A DNA stretch of 64,000 nt. It comes from Branchiostoma floridae. Taxonomy: Eukaryota; Chordata; Leptocardii; Amphioxiformes; Branchiostomatidae. Where the stretch lies: positions 1,763,960 through 1,827,959 of the forward strand of contig NC_049980.1 in the NCBI RefSeq assembly GCF_000003815.2, in the 5' to 3' direction. A model generated the notes under the pieces. The model was given only the letters and a program-made list of their open reading frames with translations, was not told where the DNA came from and made no database searches. How positions within the stretch are numbered: position 1 is the first letter of the stretch; every line of letters begins with the position of its first letter. Shown piece after piece: positions 1 through 10,800 of this stretch. The translations under genes were made by a program, and so were the position numbers.

Positions 1-120
1 TGGACTGAACCGGACTGACTTTCTGTACTGCTACCCACCCCACTAATAATGTCTTTACCGTACATCCAGGGGCCATAGCGATGACCATGTACTATAACTA
101 CTCGCTGCACCCTAACCGCG

Positions 121-2109
121 ATGGCAACATACCAGGATGCCCCTCACCAGGCCAGTACATCAAGGCTGCTTCGGCTGCGCAGAACCCACGGTGATGACAC
201 CCAACATGACATCACAGACATCAACATGGACGAGCTGGACGACATCGAAATACTTCCCAGGTCACGACCTCCCTCCTGTCCGCCCAGCAGGACCCCCAGT
301 GTGCAGGTGAAAACACCTGGAACACCTGGCATCGCGGCGGGAGCGCCGAGCGTTCTTGAGGGTTCCGTAGCAACGCCAGATCTCCACAGCTCCCTTCTTA
401 AAGCGGTCATGTCCGTGTTGGACGTGTCTACCACTGAAGCAGACGAAAGGCTACCACCAGCCAAATCTTGCCCTGATATATATAATGAGCAGAGATGCCT
501 GTCAGAAACATCAAGTAAGGTACAGAATGATACTCTCAAGTCTTCCTCACAAGAAGCACTGCATGCTGGAGTTAGGGGCCTAGGGAAGGGGATGTGTAAC
601 CTGTCGTTCGCAAAGTCTGAAGAGGTGCTCAGTGAGTGGGGTAAGACGAGGGATTCCTCCCCACCTAGAATCATCATTACCCCCTGTAGTCCCACTGACG
701 GTAGCAACAAGGGAAGACAACACCCCAAGGTTGTTGTACATAGGATGGGTTTTAAAGAAGGGAATGGAAGACAGGGTGTCAGAATGGGAACTGCTACATA
801 TCTTAAGAAACCCGAATGGAAAAAGACCCCTGTAGAGTCGAGGATGGGTGAAGATGATCCTGATAATGGCACAGTAACACCACGCAGTGGTGAAGTTAGC
901 AAGTCCCCAGGGTTAAGGAAGAGGGAGGGTTGCAGCCCCGCACATGTGCCAGTCAGGATCAGGTTAGGTACAGGTTCACCAAGGGTTGGAAAGAGAGGTC
1001 AGGAAGTTGCGAAGGAAACATGGGAGGACATACATCTCACTCCCAACGCTCCATCTGGGAAGGCAAAGAAGGCTCTAGAGTTCACTGAGGGAAGCAAATG
1101 TAGCTCTGCCCCAAAACAAAGCATGATCAGAGGTACTGCCAAGCCAGTCAGTAGCACAGCAAGTGAAAAACAAAATCATCCCACTAAAATATCATCAGAA
1201 TATAAGGACGAGAAAATGCATCAAAAATGGCCGCTAACTCTGAAAAGCGAAAGAGGCAAAGCAGGGAGGGACAGTAAAGACAATCATAAGAACTCAGATC
1301 TTGCCAAAGAGCCTGGCAATCACAGTACAGAAATTCCTTGCAAGGTCGACAAGATTTCAGATTTTGGAAGTGTTCAAGGAAAAAGAATCGATGCTTTTAA
1401 ATCCAGTGACTCTGTTGATGTCAACAAAGTTGGTACTCTGCCAGCGAAGAAAACTTCCCCACTGAAAAAGACTTCAAAAGAAGGAAACAAAGAAAACCGT
1501 TCACCAAAGGCTCAGAAAACTGCAGCAATCCTTGAAACAAGTCAAAGTCCAACCAATAACACTAGTGGCTTAACCATGCAAACCAATACTGCCCCTACTG
1601 TAACCACAAGTGACACAAAGATTGAAAAGAAGCAACCAGTCAACTCTGAGAAGGTCTTCCCAAAGCTAAGGGATTCCCCATCCTTGTCCCGGAAGTCCCT
1701 TTCCAAAATTCCATCCAATGCAGTTTCGGCAAAACTAACACAATTCCGCACGATGACACCCCCAGATAGTCCAGTAAACCCCTCACCCATCCCAAAGAAG
1801 CTTGACACCAAAGTCTCAACTCCAAAGAAAGAGAAAGGGAGACAGTCCCTGGCAAACATACCAAAGAACACAGTTGCGGAGAAGCTGAATAAGTTTGGCA
1901 CCCCAGAGAAAGATGACAGGAAGCAAATGCTCTCTTCAACCAAGGTAGGGCAGGCAGAATTAAGATCTCACTCAGCTGAAGTTTCTCAGAAGGAAGATAC
2001 TGGACCTACAGTTGGGCTTAAGGGGTTAAAACCAGCCAGGAAGTCACTTGCAAACATTCCCAGAAATGCAGTGGGAAGCAGAGTTTCCAAGTTTGACTCC
2101 ATAGTGTGA
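121..2109 (+). CDS. Basic disordered protein with three KSLxxIP repeats, probably a terminal coding exon
   Basis: An open frame of 662 codons ends in TGA. I do not recognise the family. The protein is rich in Lys, Ser, Thr and Pro and shows no membrane segment or folded domain. An acidic patch near residues 34-42 (DINMDELDD) is followed by many Ser-Pro and Thr-Pro sites of the kind proline-directed kinases use. Near the C-terminus a motif occurs three times, at about residues 524, 574 and 640: basic-Ser-Leu-x-x-Ile-Pro-x-Asn-x-Val, then a basic/Leu stretch ending in Phe. The last copy is almost at the C-terminus (ending KFDSIV). Such basic Ser/Pro proteins are often cytoskeletal or chromatin-associated, but that is only a guess. 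The ATG at 121 is the first in frame; in-frame stops at 76-84 rule out simple upstream extension. Splicing into the frame from further left is possible. The real start is uncertain; that the long frame is coding is fairly sure. Confidence 0.7.
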   Translation: MATYQDAPHQASTSRLLRLRRTHGDDTQHDITDINMDELDDIEILPRSRPPSCPPSRTPSVQVKTPGTPGIAAGAPSVLEGSVATPDLHSSLLKAVMSVLDVSTTEADERLPPAKSCPDIYNEQRCLSETSSKVQNDTLKSSSQEALHAGVRGLGKGMCNLSFAKSEEVLSEWGKTRDSSPPRIIITPCSPTDGSNKGRQHPKVVVHRMGFKEGNGRQGVRMGTATYLKKPEWKKTPVESRMGEDDPDNGTVTPRSGEVSKSPGLRKREGCSPAHVPVRIRLGTGSPRVGKRGQEVAKETWEDIHLTPNAPSGKAKKALEFTEGSKCSSAPKQSMIRGTAKPVSSTASEKQNHPTKISSEYKDEKMHQKWPLTLKSERGKAGRDSKDNHKNSDLAKEPGNHSTEIPCKVDKISDFGSVQGKRIDAFKSSDSVDVNKVGTLPAKKTSPLKKTSKEGNKENRSPKAQKTAAILETSQSPTNNTSGLTMQTNTAPTVTTSDTKIEKKQPVNSEKVFPKLRDSPSLSRKSLSKIPSNAVSAKLTQFRTMTPPDSPVNPSPIPKKLDTKVSTPKKEKGRQSLANIPKNTVAEKLNKFGTPEKDDRKQMLSSTKVGQAELRSHSAEVSQKEDTGPTVGLKGLKPARKSLANIPRNAVGSRVSKFDSIV

Positions 2110-3609
2110 GACCTTTGAGTCTTTCATTTCCCTTTATCTGCAGTGTATACGAACCAAAGATCACTTGCCAGGCCTTAATTGTTAGGATTTAAATGATGAC
2201 AATGAAATGTGAATACAATGTACTTATCATTGTGACTGCAGGAAAAAGCTAGAGATCGGTGCCAGAAAGTTTAATCTTTGTCCGCAAACTTTGACCGATT
2301 GGTTTGAACAGGGATATGACGTTGTGATCCATGGATGTGAAAATCCTACTTTCTCAGAGTTTATATTGTCTATGTATCCATCAATTAGTATGTATTTGGT
2401 ACATGTATGAATTTTAACCTTAACCTAAAAAAAGCTATTTTAGATACAAGATTTTATATTAATGAAGCTAACAGGTTGCTTTGTATTTCCACTAGTGGAA
2501 GGTACATGTAATGTCATGACCTTACAATGTACATAATTTCTATACATGAGTCAAACTAAAGCTTTCTTCACAAGGAGAGATAGCAATTTTATATGTGGCA
2601 TAGAATGTGTAACCTTGAAATCTATTTACACATTAGTATATTTAATTATGGCTCATTACACATTTAGGATTTTAACTCAATGAATTTGCACATTATAATT
2701 AATGTACATCTAATGATATTATAGAATGACATTTATACATTCAAGTGTGTTTTTATAAGGAGCTGAATAGTGTATTTTATAAGAAATATATGTATGTAAG
2801 TCCTAATGAAAAAGGAATTGCTTTTTATGGGTTACATGTGCCCTGGGGTATCTCTATAATGTTCCCTGATCAGGAAAACATTTTGTTTTTGCTGGTGTGT
2901 TCTTTCTTTTTTGTTCTTCTGTCATGCAGTTCATTTCATGACTGCTAGGAGGCGCTGGTAGAATGCAGGCAAATACTGTCTGCACACTTATACATAGCTT
3001 CTTCGATAACTTATTCAACTTTATGTTCTTTCTTCTTCTGTCATTTTTGGCGATGCCTCAGGGGTAAGCCTAGTTTTTCTGTGCAAGTAGCTTGACAAAA
3101 GGCAAATTATTGGGAGGATTTCGATCCTCGAAAATGTTGGCTTTCTAGTCACCTCAGGCTTTTACTTTTACCCAATTATAGAAATGTTGGGGTAAATCTA
3201 AGAATCTTATCGGATCATAATTGAAAGCAGTGTTTTGTAGCCCAGTATACTACACTGTATGTTATATTCAGACAATCATGGTGTTTTAATGATGATACTT
3301 ACTACAATGTACATGCCATGTCAGACTAAGTCTAGCAATGTGTCCATGTTGGTTAATAAGCAACTTGATGTAAGGATGAATTACATTGTTATGTATATCA
3401 TATTCTGTATTACCCCCTTTTAAAATGGTTATTACTAATGCTGCAGTGCAGAAAACATGCAAATTTAGAAAGAGTGGAATGTGTTGGACAGACAGGACTT
3501 TTGTTGCTTTGTACAGATCCACCTGACATGTCTTTTGAATCATGATGAACTGGAAATTTGTGGTAGGAATCAGTATCAAAGATATTAGTTTGTCAGCATG
3601 GAATGCAGT
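2110..3609. other. AT-rich 3' flank of the first gene
   Basis: No coding frame of substance is seen. The first part is probably 3' UTR of the upstream gene: it is AT-rich with TATATA and TACATGTA stretches. I see no repeat family here that recurs in the window. Confidence 0.4.
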
Positions 3610-3619
3610 GATGGCAGTT

Positions 3620-4690
3620 AATTACCTCCATGAAATGTCATGGAGGTTATATTTTACCCTGCGTTTGTGTGTGTGTCTGTCTGTCTGTCAACAAGATAAC
3701 TCAAGAACGGCTGGATGGATTGGTTTCATACTTGGTGTGTTGGTAGGGTGTGATGAAAGCTGGAAGTGATTAGATTTTGGGCCCCCTAGCGGCTTCCCTT
3801 GGTACTGCAGCGCAACTTCTGGTTTTGCTATCTCGTGTTCTGAACAAGCTATGGTCCCAATTTTTGGGTGTTAGATAGCTCTTGCGCTCAGGAATAAGTG
3901 ACATAAGTTTGGGCCCCCTAGCGTCTAGTTTTGGGATAGCAGGGGCATTTTTGTCAAAAACTTCTGAAGACGATAACTCAAGAAAGGAACAGCGGATTTT
4001 CATGATTTTTGGTATGTAGGTACCTCAGACAATGTTGTACAAAATGAAATACTAATTATGCAAAATTATATTACATTTGCATAATTAATGAGAATATTCT
4101 ATCATAGCAGTTTTTTCTATGTATCTCTTGTCCCTGACGTGATATGGTCTTGACATTTGGGTGGTAGATAGCTTTCAGTGTCATGACAAAGTGGGGCAAG
4201 TTTCAGCCCCCTAACATTTAATTTGGGAACTGCAGGGGCGTTTTTGTCAAGACATTCCAATGAGGATAACTGCAGAAAGGATTGACGGATTGGCATCATA
4301 TTAGGCATGCGGGTACCTTAGGCAAAGATGTTCATAATGATATACATGTTATGCAAATGAGAGCTTAATTTGCATAATTAATGAGGAAATGGTATAATTC
4401 CATTGTTTTCAATAACTGGACTTCAATAAATGTAACACATGTTAATTATGATAGGTAGAATATAAGCAGATACCTAATATGGTAATGAGGAACTTATTTG
4501 CATAATTTATGTAAAAATTGCAAAACCGCTTTATGATTAATAATGGGAATTTTATAATTGTGACATGTGTACGTTAGTCAATGATGAACAACACCATGCA
4601 TAAATTATGTTAATGTGTTAGTCAATTGCATGAAATTTATGAAAGCTCTAAATTTTCATGGAGGTATGAGGTCGCCGAACTCTAGTTGTT
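3620..4690. repeat. Interspersed repeat of about 1 kb bounded by CATGGAGG
   Basis: It begins with a short inverted motif (CCTCCATGAAATG then CATGGAGGTT) and ends in CATGGAGGTATGAGGTCGCC followed by GAACTCTAGTT. Internally it has two related segments with CCCCCTAGCG and GATAACTC motifs and runs of TTTGCATAATTAATGAG. The same 3' end recurs at 58120-58345, and an inverted fragment lies at 26625-26720. No transposase frame is visible, so it is a non-autonomous element or an internal deletion. Confidence 0.65.
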
Positions 4691-4940
4691 AAGAAATTTG
4701 TCTAGTTTTTTAAAAACTAGTTTGGTGCTGGGATATCGATAAATGTATTGGGAGGACTGAAAGATTAGCATGTAATTTTCCACTCACTGTATCTAATACA
4801 ATATCACAGCAAAGAAACTTTGTTCTATTGTCATTTCTTTACACCAAAACAAGTAGAGAAGCCTTGTAGTTAGGCCATACTAATTGTTTTACATGGATGA
4901 CATCCTCTGGGCACCCTAAAACTGACACAAAATAGTGGTA

Positions 4941-5399
4941 CAGTCAAACCTGTCTTTAGCGGCCACTCAAGGGACTGGAGAATGTGGGCACTATACAATA
5001 GACAGGTGGCCACTATAGAGAAAAAGCTGATAAATTGACCATGAGTTCATGTTAAACATGATTTCAGTACCAACTGATCTTTCTCACCAAGTAGTATTGT
5101 CTCAATACAATTTGCAGACAAAGACTTGCGCTCTAACGTTCAGGGCACGTGTACCTTCCGCTACTGCCAAAATGACCCTGTTGGGACCTCCAAATCCTCA
5201 CAAATGGTGAGATACGGCCGCTGTATGGTTGCAAAAGGCAGTGTTCCTGTATCTACAGGACTGAAAATCCTGTGGCAGTGGCCGCATTGGACAGGTGACC
5301 GCTATGCTCAACAGGAAAAAATCCAAGGGACCGACAAAAAGTGACCGCAATAGCCATGTGGTCACTATGCAAAGGTGGCCACTAGTACAGGTTTGATTG
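4941..5399. mobile_element. TA-flanked MITE, CAGTCAAACCTG family, copy 1
   Basis: Ends are CAGTCAAACCTGT and, inverted, ACAGGTTTGATTG, with TA on both sides, as expected for a TA-targeting (Tc1/mariner-like) non-autonomous element. The interior has repeated gtGGCCACTA motifs near both ends. Copies 2 and 3 are at 8637-9030 and 34108-34582. Confidence 0.7.
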
Positions 5400-6504
5400 T
5401 ACATTTGTATTATGTTGTGTGGCTAAACAAATGACTGAACGTGTTTTTTCTAAGTGGCTAAACAAATGACTGAACACACAGAACATGCATACAGTATACC
5501 AAAACCAATATATTCTTTATTTTTGTCCTTTCACACCTTTGACTTGGGAAGACTCCAGCCAGTAGTATACGGCATGTAAACATACATTTGCTCACTTTGC
5601 AGCTTCTTTATATGATTTACCATAGTGTCACAAACATTTTTTTGAAATATGAAAATTGATGCGCGCAAAGATGTCATACATATATGAAGTTAGTGTGGCC
5701 TTTGGCATAATGTATTCTTGAACTTGCCAAAAAAAGAAGAGCAAACAGTTGGTTTATCTCATAATATTATATTTTTACAGCATCCAAACACAGCCCATCA
5801 CCACTTCAGTACATATTTACAATGTAGCGTATTTAATTCAATTTAATGATTATCGATTTCAAACCACCTGTGTAAGAATAGGGTACAATTTTCATAAAAT
5901 GTGAATGTCCCAGTCCAAGAAAAAGTGTCAGCATTGATCAAGGTGACCATATCAAATGTCCATATACATGTACAAGTATTACGAGACAATCTCCACAAAA
6001 ACTGTGCAACTTTTCTGCAGCTTCTTTTTTGCTTGTTTCCAGTTAAAATAAGCTAGAATCCATTCCATTACAGTGGGTATAAATGGCTGAGACAAAGTAT
6101 TAAATTAATTTTGGTCATATAATCTTAAATATGATAATATACACAAAATCTTGAATGCCTAGCACCACAGGACTATGCCAACTTAAAGCAAAGTATTATC
6201 ATCTATGCAATAGTACAAATTTTGCACTTACAAATGTACATGTACCTAATAAAGTATATAGTCCCCACTATTATTTATACCGGATGAACAAAGTTGTATG
6301 ATACAAAAAGAAAAAGACTTTCAACATTACTTTGCAACTTGCTATATATTATGGAGCGACATGCACCATAAGAATATACATAATATGTATTTGTCCAGTA
6401 ATTTAGACATAATTAAGTTAGCACAACAGGTTAGTTAGTTTAAAAAACAGCAACAATGAATTCCCCATAATTTTTTTCTTCCTAGCAGTAAAGCGCAATA
6501 ATTT

Positions 6505-7036
6505 AAAGGGGCATTCCACTCCACACGGGAGTGTTATTTTCCGATAGATATTAATTTTTGGAAGTGATAACTGCATTACTACTTCACATTATACGATAAA
6601 GTACCCAGTTGCTCCACATGCCTCAAAAGCATTCACTCTTCTACTAAACTCCCCAAGTACCCTCTAATTGAATTAATCCTATGGCTGAATACAATGCAAA
6701 ACTTTTAGGTAAGGTTACAAAAAACTAATTTCAGGTTCGCTAAGAAATCTCGTCTTGTTCTTGTATTCTTTGCTATCTTATGAGCAATTTGCCTTCTCGG
6801 TGTGCTTAGCGTACCTCATTTATCCCAAAAATATGTACGATAAACAAAGTGTCTATGCGTATAGGGAATGCATGGGTAGGGTCTGCATGGGTTTAGTGAG
6901 TGTCATTATTGTTTTATAAAATACACATCACGTAATTCATCCCAAGGTGAATTCCACAAAATTCGGCTGATTATGTATTCATTGACACATTATCTATTGG
7001 AAAACAAGACTCCCTTCTAGAGTGGAATGCTCCTTT
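6505..7036. mobile_element. MITE with AAAGGGGCATTCCACTCC termini, copy 1
   Basis: The left end TTTAAAGGGGCATTCCACTC and right end GAGTGGAATGCTCCTTTAA are inverted repeats about 530 bp apart. A second copy in reverse orientation is at about 48736-49273 and shares the TTTTCCGATAGATAT subterminal segment. No coding capacity. Confidence 0.7.
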
Positions 7037-7067
7037 AACTCAGCATTGAATGACCACAACTAGCTAT

Positions 7068-7531
7068 AGGGGTGGGGGCCGGTACATTGTACTGGTACAA
7101 AACTGTTTTTTTCTTTTTGGACCGGTACCCCAAGAAAATGAACCTAAAAAAATCAGTGGACCAGATTTGCACCATTTAGAAAATAAGCAAACTGTCACTG
7201 ACCCTGATATATCGGCAGGCGTCCACACATTTGAGGGCTAAGCGGTCCAAGAAAATAAACAAGAGTCTCAGAAAAGGAGTTATTTCCATCAACTTTTTAC
7301 AGTCAAACGTACAGAGGCAGTTGGTCTTGTTTACATGAAGATAGGATTTTAAAATGCCAGTGGGAGTTGGATACTTCAATAAACAGATTCATTTGTATCA
7401 AAATGAATCTGTTTTGAGTATCACCCTTTCACATGTTTTCACACAGACAGTCGGGTCCAGACCTGGACCTGATCCTCTGGACCTGAACAGGACCTGTACC
7501 TGGAATTTCTGTACCGGTGCCCACCCCTGAC
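7068..7531. mobile_element. Terminal-inverted-repeat element rich in GGTACC/CCTGGACC
   Basis: Left end GGGGTGGGGGCCGGTACA and right end TGTACCGGTGCCCACCCC are inverted repeats. The interior has several GGACCTG and GGTCCAG motifs. The interrupted interior and absence of a transposase frame suggest a non-autonomous DNA transposon. Confidence 0.6.
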
Positions 7532-7556
7532 CACAACCATTGCTCCTTTGCCCAAC

Positions 7557-7809
7557 TACCCTGGGGGCCAGCCAGGATCGGGCAGCTAGGACAGTTTATT
7601 CGGTGGCCCTAGACAGTCAGGCCCGCCGATTTCCTATTAGCACACAAGAGAGTCTAAGCCCGATGAGGTCCACCTGTCCTTGAAAAGGGTAGCGATAACT
7701 CCTTTGGGCTTAAACTTCCCGGAGCGCTAATGTGAGATCGGCGGGCTGACTGCCTTGCGTCCCCGAACAAAACTCGCTAGCTACCCAATCCTGTCTGGCT
7801 CCCAGGGTA
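7557..7809. mobile_element. Small hairpin MITE with TACCCTGGGGGCCAGCC ends
   Basis: Left TACCCTGGGGGCCAGCCAGG and right CCTGTCTGGCTCCCAGGGTA are inverted repeats. A second internal inverted pair (CAGTCAGGCCCGCCGAT against ATCGGCGGGCTGACTG) makes most of the 250 bp self-complementary. It ends about 60 bp from the BSDC1 stop codon, so it probably lies in or next to that gene's 3' UTR. Confidence 0.65.
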
Positions 7810-7871
7810 TTGCACAACACAAAATGTTCCAGTGTTAGCCACTGATGCCAGCAGCTGCTGTGATTGGTCCA

Positions 7872-10800
7872 TCATTCCCAGCTCTCCCAATCATCATCCA
7901 AGTCTCCAGTGTCCTGAAACAGTATCAAAACTTAAAATGAGATGACATATTTGAAGTTTTCCCTTTGTTATTGTTATTATTATTATTGTGATTGGGTGGG
8001 CCGACTACTCTCTCTTGGCAGCCAGGGGCAGAATTGCGAGGAGCTTACAATAGGTGGGGCTAAATTGCAAGGGTCTGGAGCGAGCTGCCATTCGGCGCCA
8101 CTCAGGTGACCTCAATACGACTGTCGCAAATGTCTGGAGCGAGCTGCCATTCGGCGCCACTCAGGTGACCTCAATACAAAAGTAATTGCCCCAGGTGTAG
8201 CCAAGGGACTGCTACATTTGAAAATTTTGATCTAGGCACCGATTGGCTCTTGTCCATAACAGGCCAAGCTCATGAATATTTATAAGCAGGACCATTGAGA
8301 CCTATGGCATGGGCAAGTCTGTCAGAGTTACTCCCACTTAAACATTCCATTCGATACCCTATGATTCCATTCAGTTGTTTATTTTCCAGAATACCACAAC
8401 ATGTATATATTGTGGGTTCATACATTACCTTCCCATCTTTTTCCAGAGCAGCTTGAGCAATCCTCATTTCTTCCTCTGTTAGGTCCAGGTCAAAGTCTTT
8501 TTCCCAATCATCGCTCAGGCTCTCTGAAGAGTCTATAACACATGGGCATACTTGTAAAATTTCATTGCATACGTGTAGCTAGAGCATCCAGAACAGTCAA
8601 TCGTATGGTATGGATGCAATTAAGCAATCTAGAATACAGTCAAACCTGCCCAAGCCGCCATCTCTTTAAGCTCCCAAAAACTTTCCCCATTGATGCAATC
8701 TTTAACTGAAGTGACCTTCCCAAGACAGTCGACCTATCCACATGGCCACGTTGAATGAGGACTGGAGAGGGTCCCAATCCCTGCCCAAGATAGCCTTTTC
8801 AATCATGTGTCTACATTCATTTACTAAGGCGAAATCTTGGTGAAATTGGCCACTTTGCCTTACATTTTGACAGCAAAATGTCACTGGACAAATAGAGCAC
8901 TTGTGGGTTGGGGCAGTCTACTGCAATATGGGTGGAAACATTGCCACAGTGTAGTAATAAAAGCTGGCCACCTGGCAAAAATTTCACTTTCGTCTGGTCC
9001 CCCGGTGGCTGTCTTAGGCAGGTTTTAGCATACTACCAGACATTAAAAACACTCTCTCACCTTTGGCCCCACTGCTGCCCCCAGCAGAAGCTGGTGATGC
9101 CCGATCTATCTCTCCTTCTTTTGCTCCTGCCAGTAGTAATGGTTCACCCACTTCTTTCACATCTTCCTTCTTACTCGCAGCTGCAGGCACTTGTGGTTCA
9201 CTTTCTGGAGCCTTTTCCTCTATCTTGTCTGAAGGTATCCTGACTTGGGCTTCCACTTGTTTAGCCAGACTATCTACGATTGTTTCTTCTGTCTTTTCTT
9301 CAACGACCTGCTCAGGCACAGATCCCTCTGTGTCCAAGGATTGCTGTGGTTTTGGCTCAGTTCTTTCAGCAATCTTATCTTCAACATCTTCTCCCTTTTC
9401 TACACTTTCTTGGGTAACCGGGGGAACAGGAACCACTGAAGGCTTTTCAGATTTCTCATCAGCCGGGGAGGTTTCTTGTACTTGCACTCCAGTCTTTGTA
9501 CTTGCTGTTTCTCTTGTGTCTTCGATGCTTGGTCTGTCGACAAGCACGACATCGGAGGAATCTGATGACGTGGGACTACTCCTCTTGGGTGCTGCTGTGG
9601 CCAGGGTTTCATCGGATGACACGGAGGCTTCTGAGGAAGGTTTCTCCAACATGACAAGTTCAGATGACTCCTCGGATGACACAGCACTGGGGCTTCGCTC
9701 TTCCTCTGGTAGGACAAGCTCTGCTTCCCTTGGGGCTGATTCCTCTTTTGGTTCTTCCTTTGGACCTACAAAACAATGAACACACAATTGTCTGTTATAA
9801 CCAGACCTATAAGATAACGTACAATGACATCTGAATAGAAAATAAGTATAGTTGTGCTTGTACATGGATAACAATTACTATGTAACAGACATTTCTTTGA
9901 TGCAACAAATGCTAGATGTAGCCTTACATATGCAAGTAAGGTCTTATCTACATTGATTCACAATTTAAGTAGTCAACACTTATAGTTATATGAAGTATCT
10001 TCCTTAGATGCAAAACATGCTGCTTTCAGGGGAAATTCTGTTGTTATCGTTTTTGCTTCCCTTTACCTCATTTGCATTCTTTGTTAGACCTGTTTGAAAA
10101 AAAGGGGCCTTTTCTCTTGGCAATGGTACGGTATTAGTTCACATGTCTCAATTGTAGGGTTTTGCTATAGCCACGAGATCTACATGTTAGTGACACACAG
10201 TGTCTGAATGAAGATTAGAGTGAACTTTTCTTGGTGAACTAGTACATTTGTGATATCCTACTCAAAGAAAAGTTGAGCCTGACCCAAACATGTCACTTTA
10301 CCTGGTTGTGTTGCTATGGCCCCTTCACTGATAGCTGGCAGAGTGGAGGCATCAGGAGTCTCCCAACCCCACTCATCTTCATCTGAAACATAAATGTACC
10401 AACAATCTCTCACTAAAATGGGACTGCTTTCAACAACCTAATACAATTTGTAACACTAACAGTCTACATTTGGTATACAATATACCTTTGGAGGCTCTGC
10501 TAAACCGGGCTGAAGTTTCCACTTCATTTGTGGTTGTGGCCTAGACCTAGCTGTCAACCTATAAGAGAACTGCTTTACTTTGGAAAAGCATTTAAGCACT
10601 GTAAACAACAGACTACACAATGTACATTCTTTTGCATTACAGACCAAATTTGTATCCACAGTAAGAGAAATACAAATGATAACTTGAATTTCATATCTAA
10701 TATTGTACCTTTCCAAGGTGGTATGTTGATTTGTTCTTTAACACAGCAAAACCAATCATCTGTAACTAGCACTTTATACCAAGCCCTGGGTAAATGACAA

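Noticed and set aside
144-902. 252-codon minus frame opposite the first gene
   Set aside because: Antisense shadow of the longer plus-strand frame; no recognisable features.
9063-9779. Ser/Thr-rich plus frame of 238 codons
   Set aside because: Mirror of the BSDC1 acidic linker exon, whose splice sites and frame are consistent on the minus strand.
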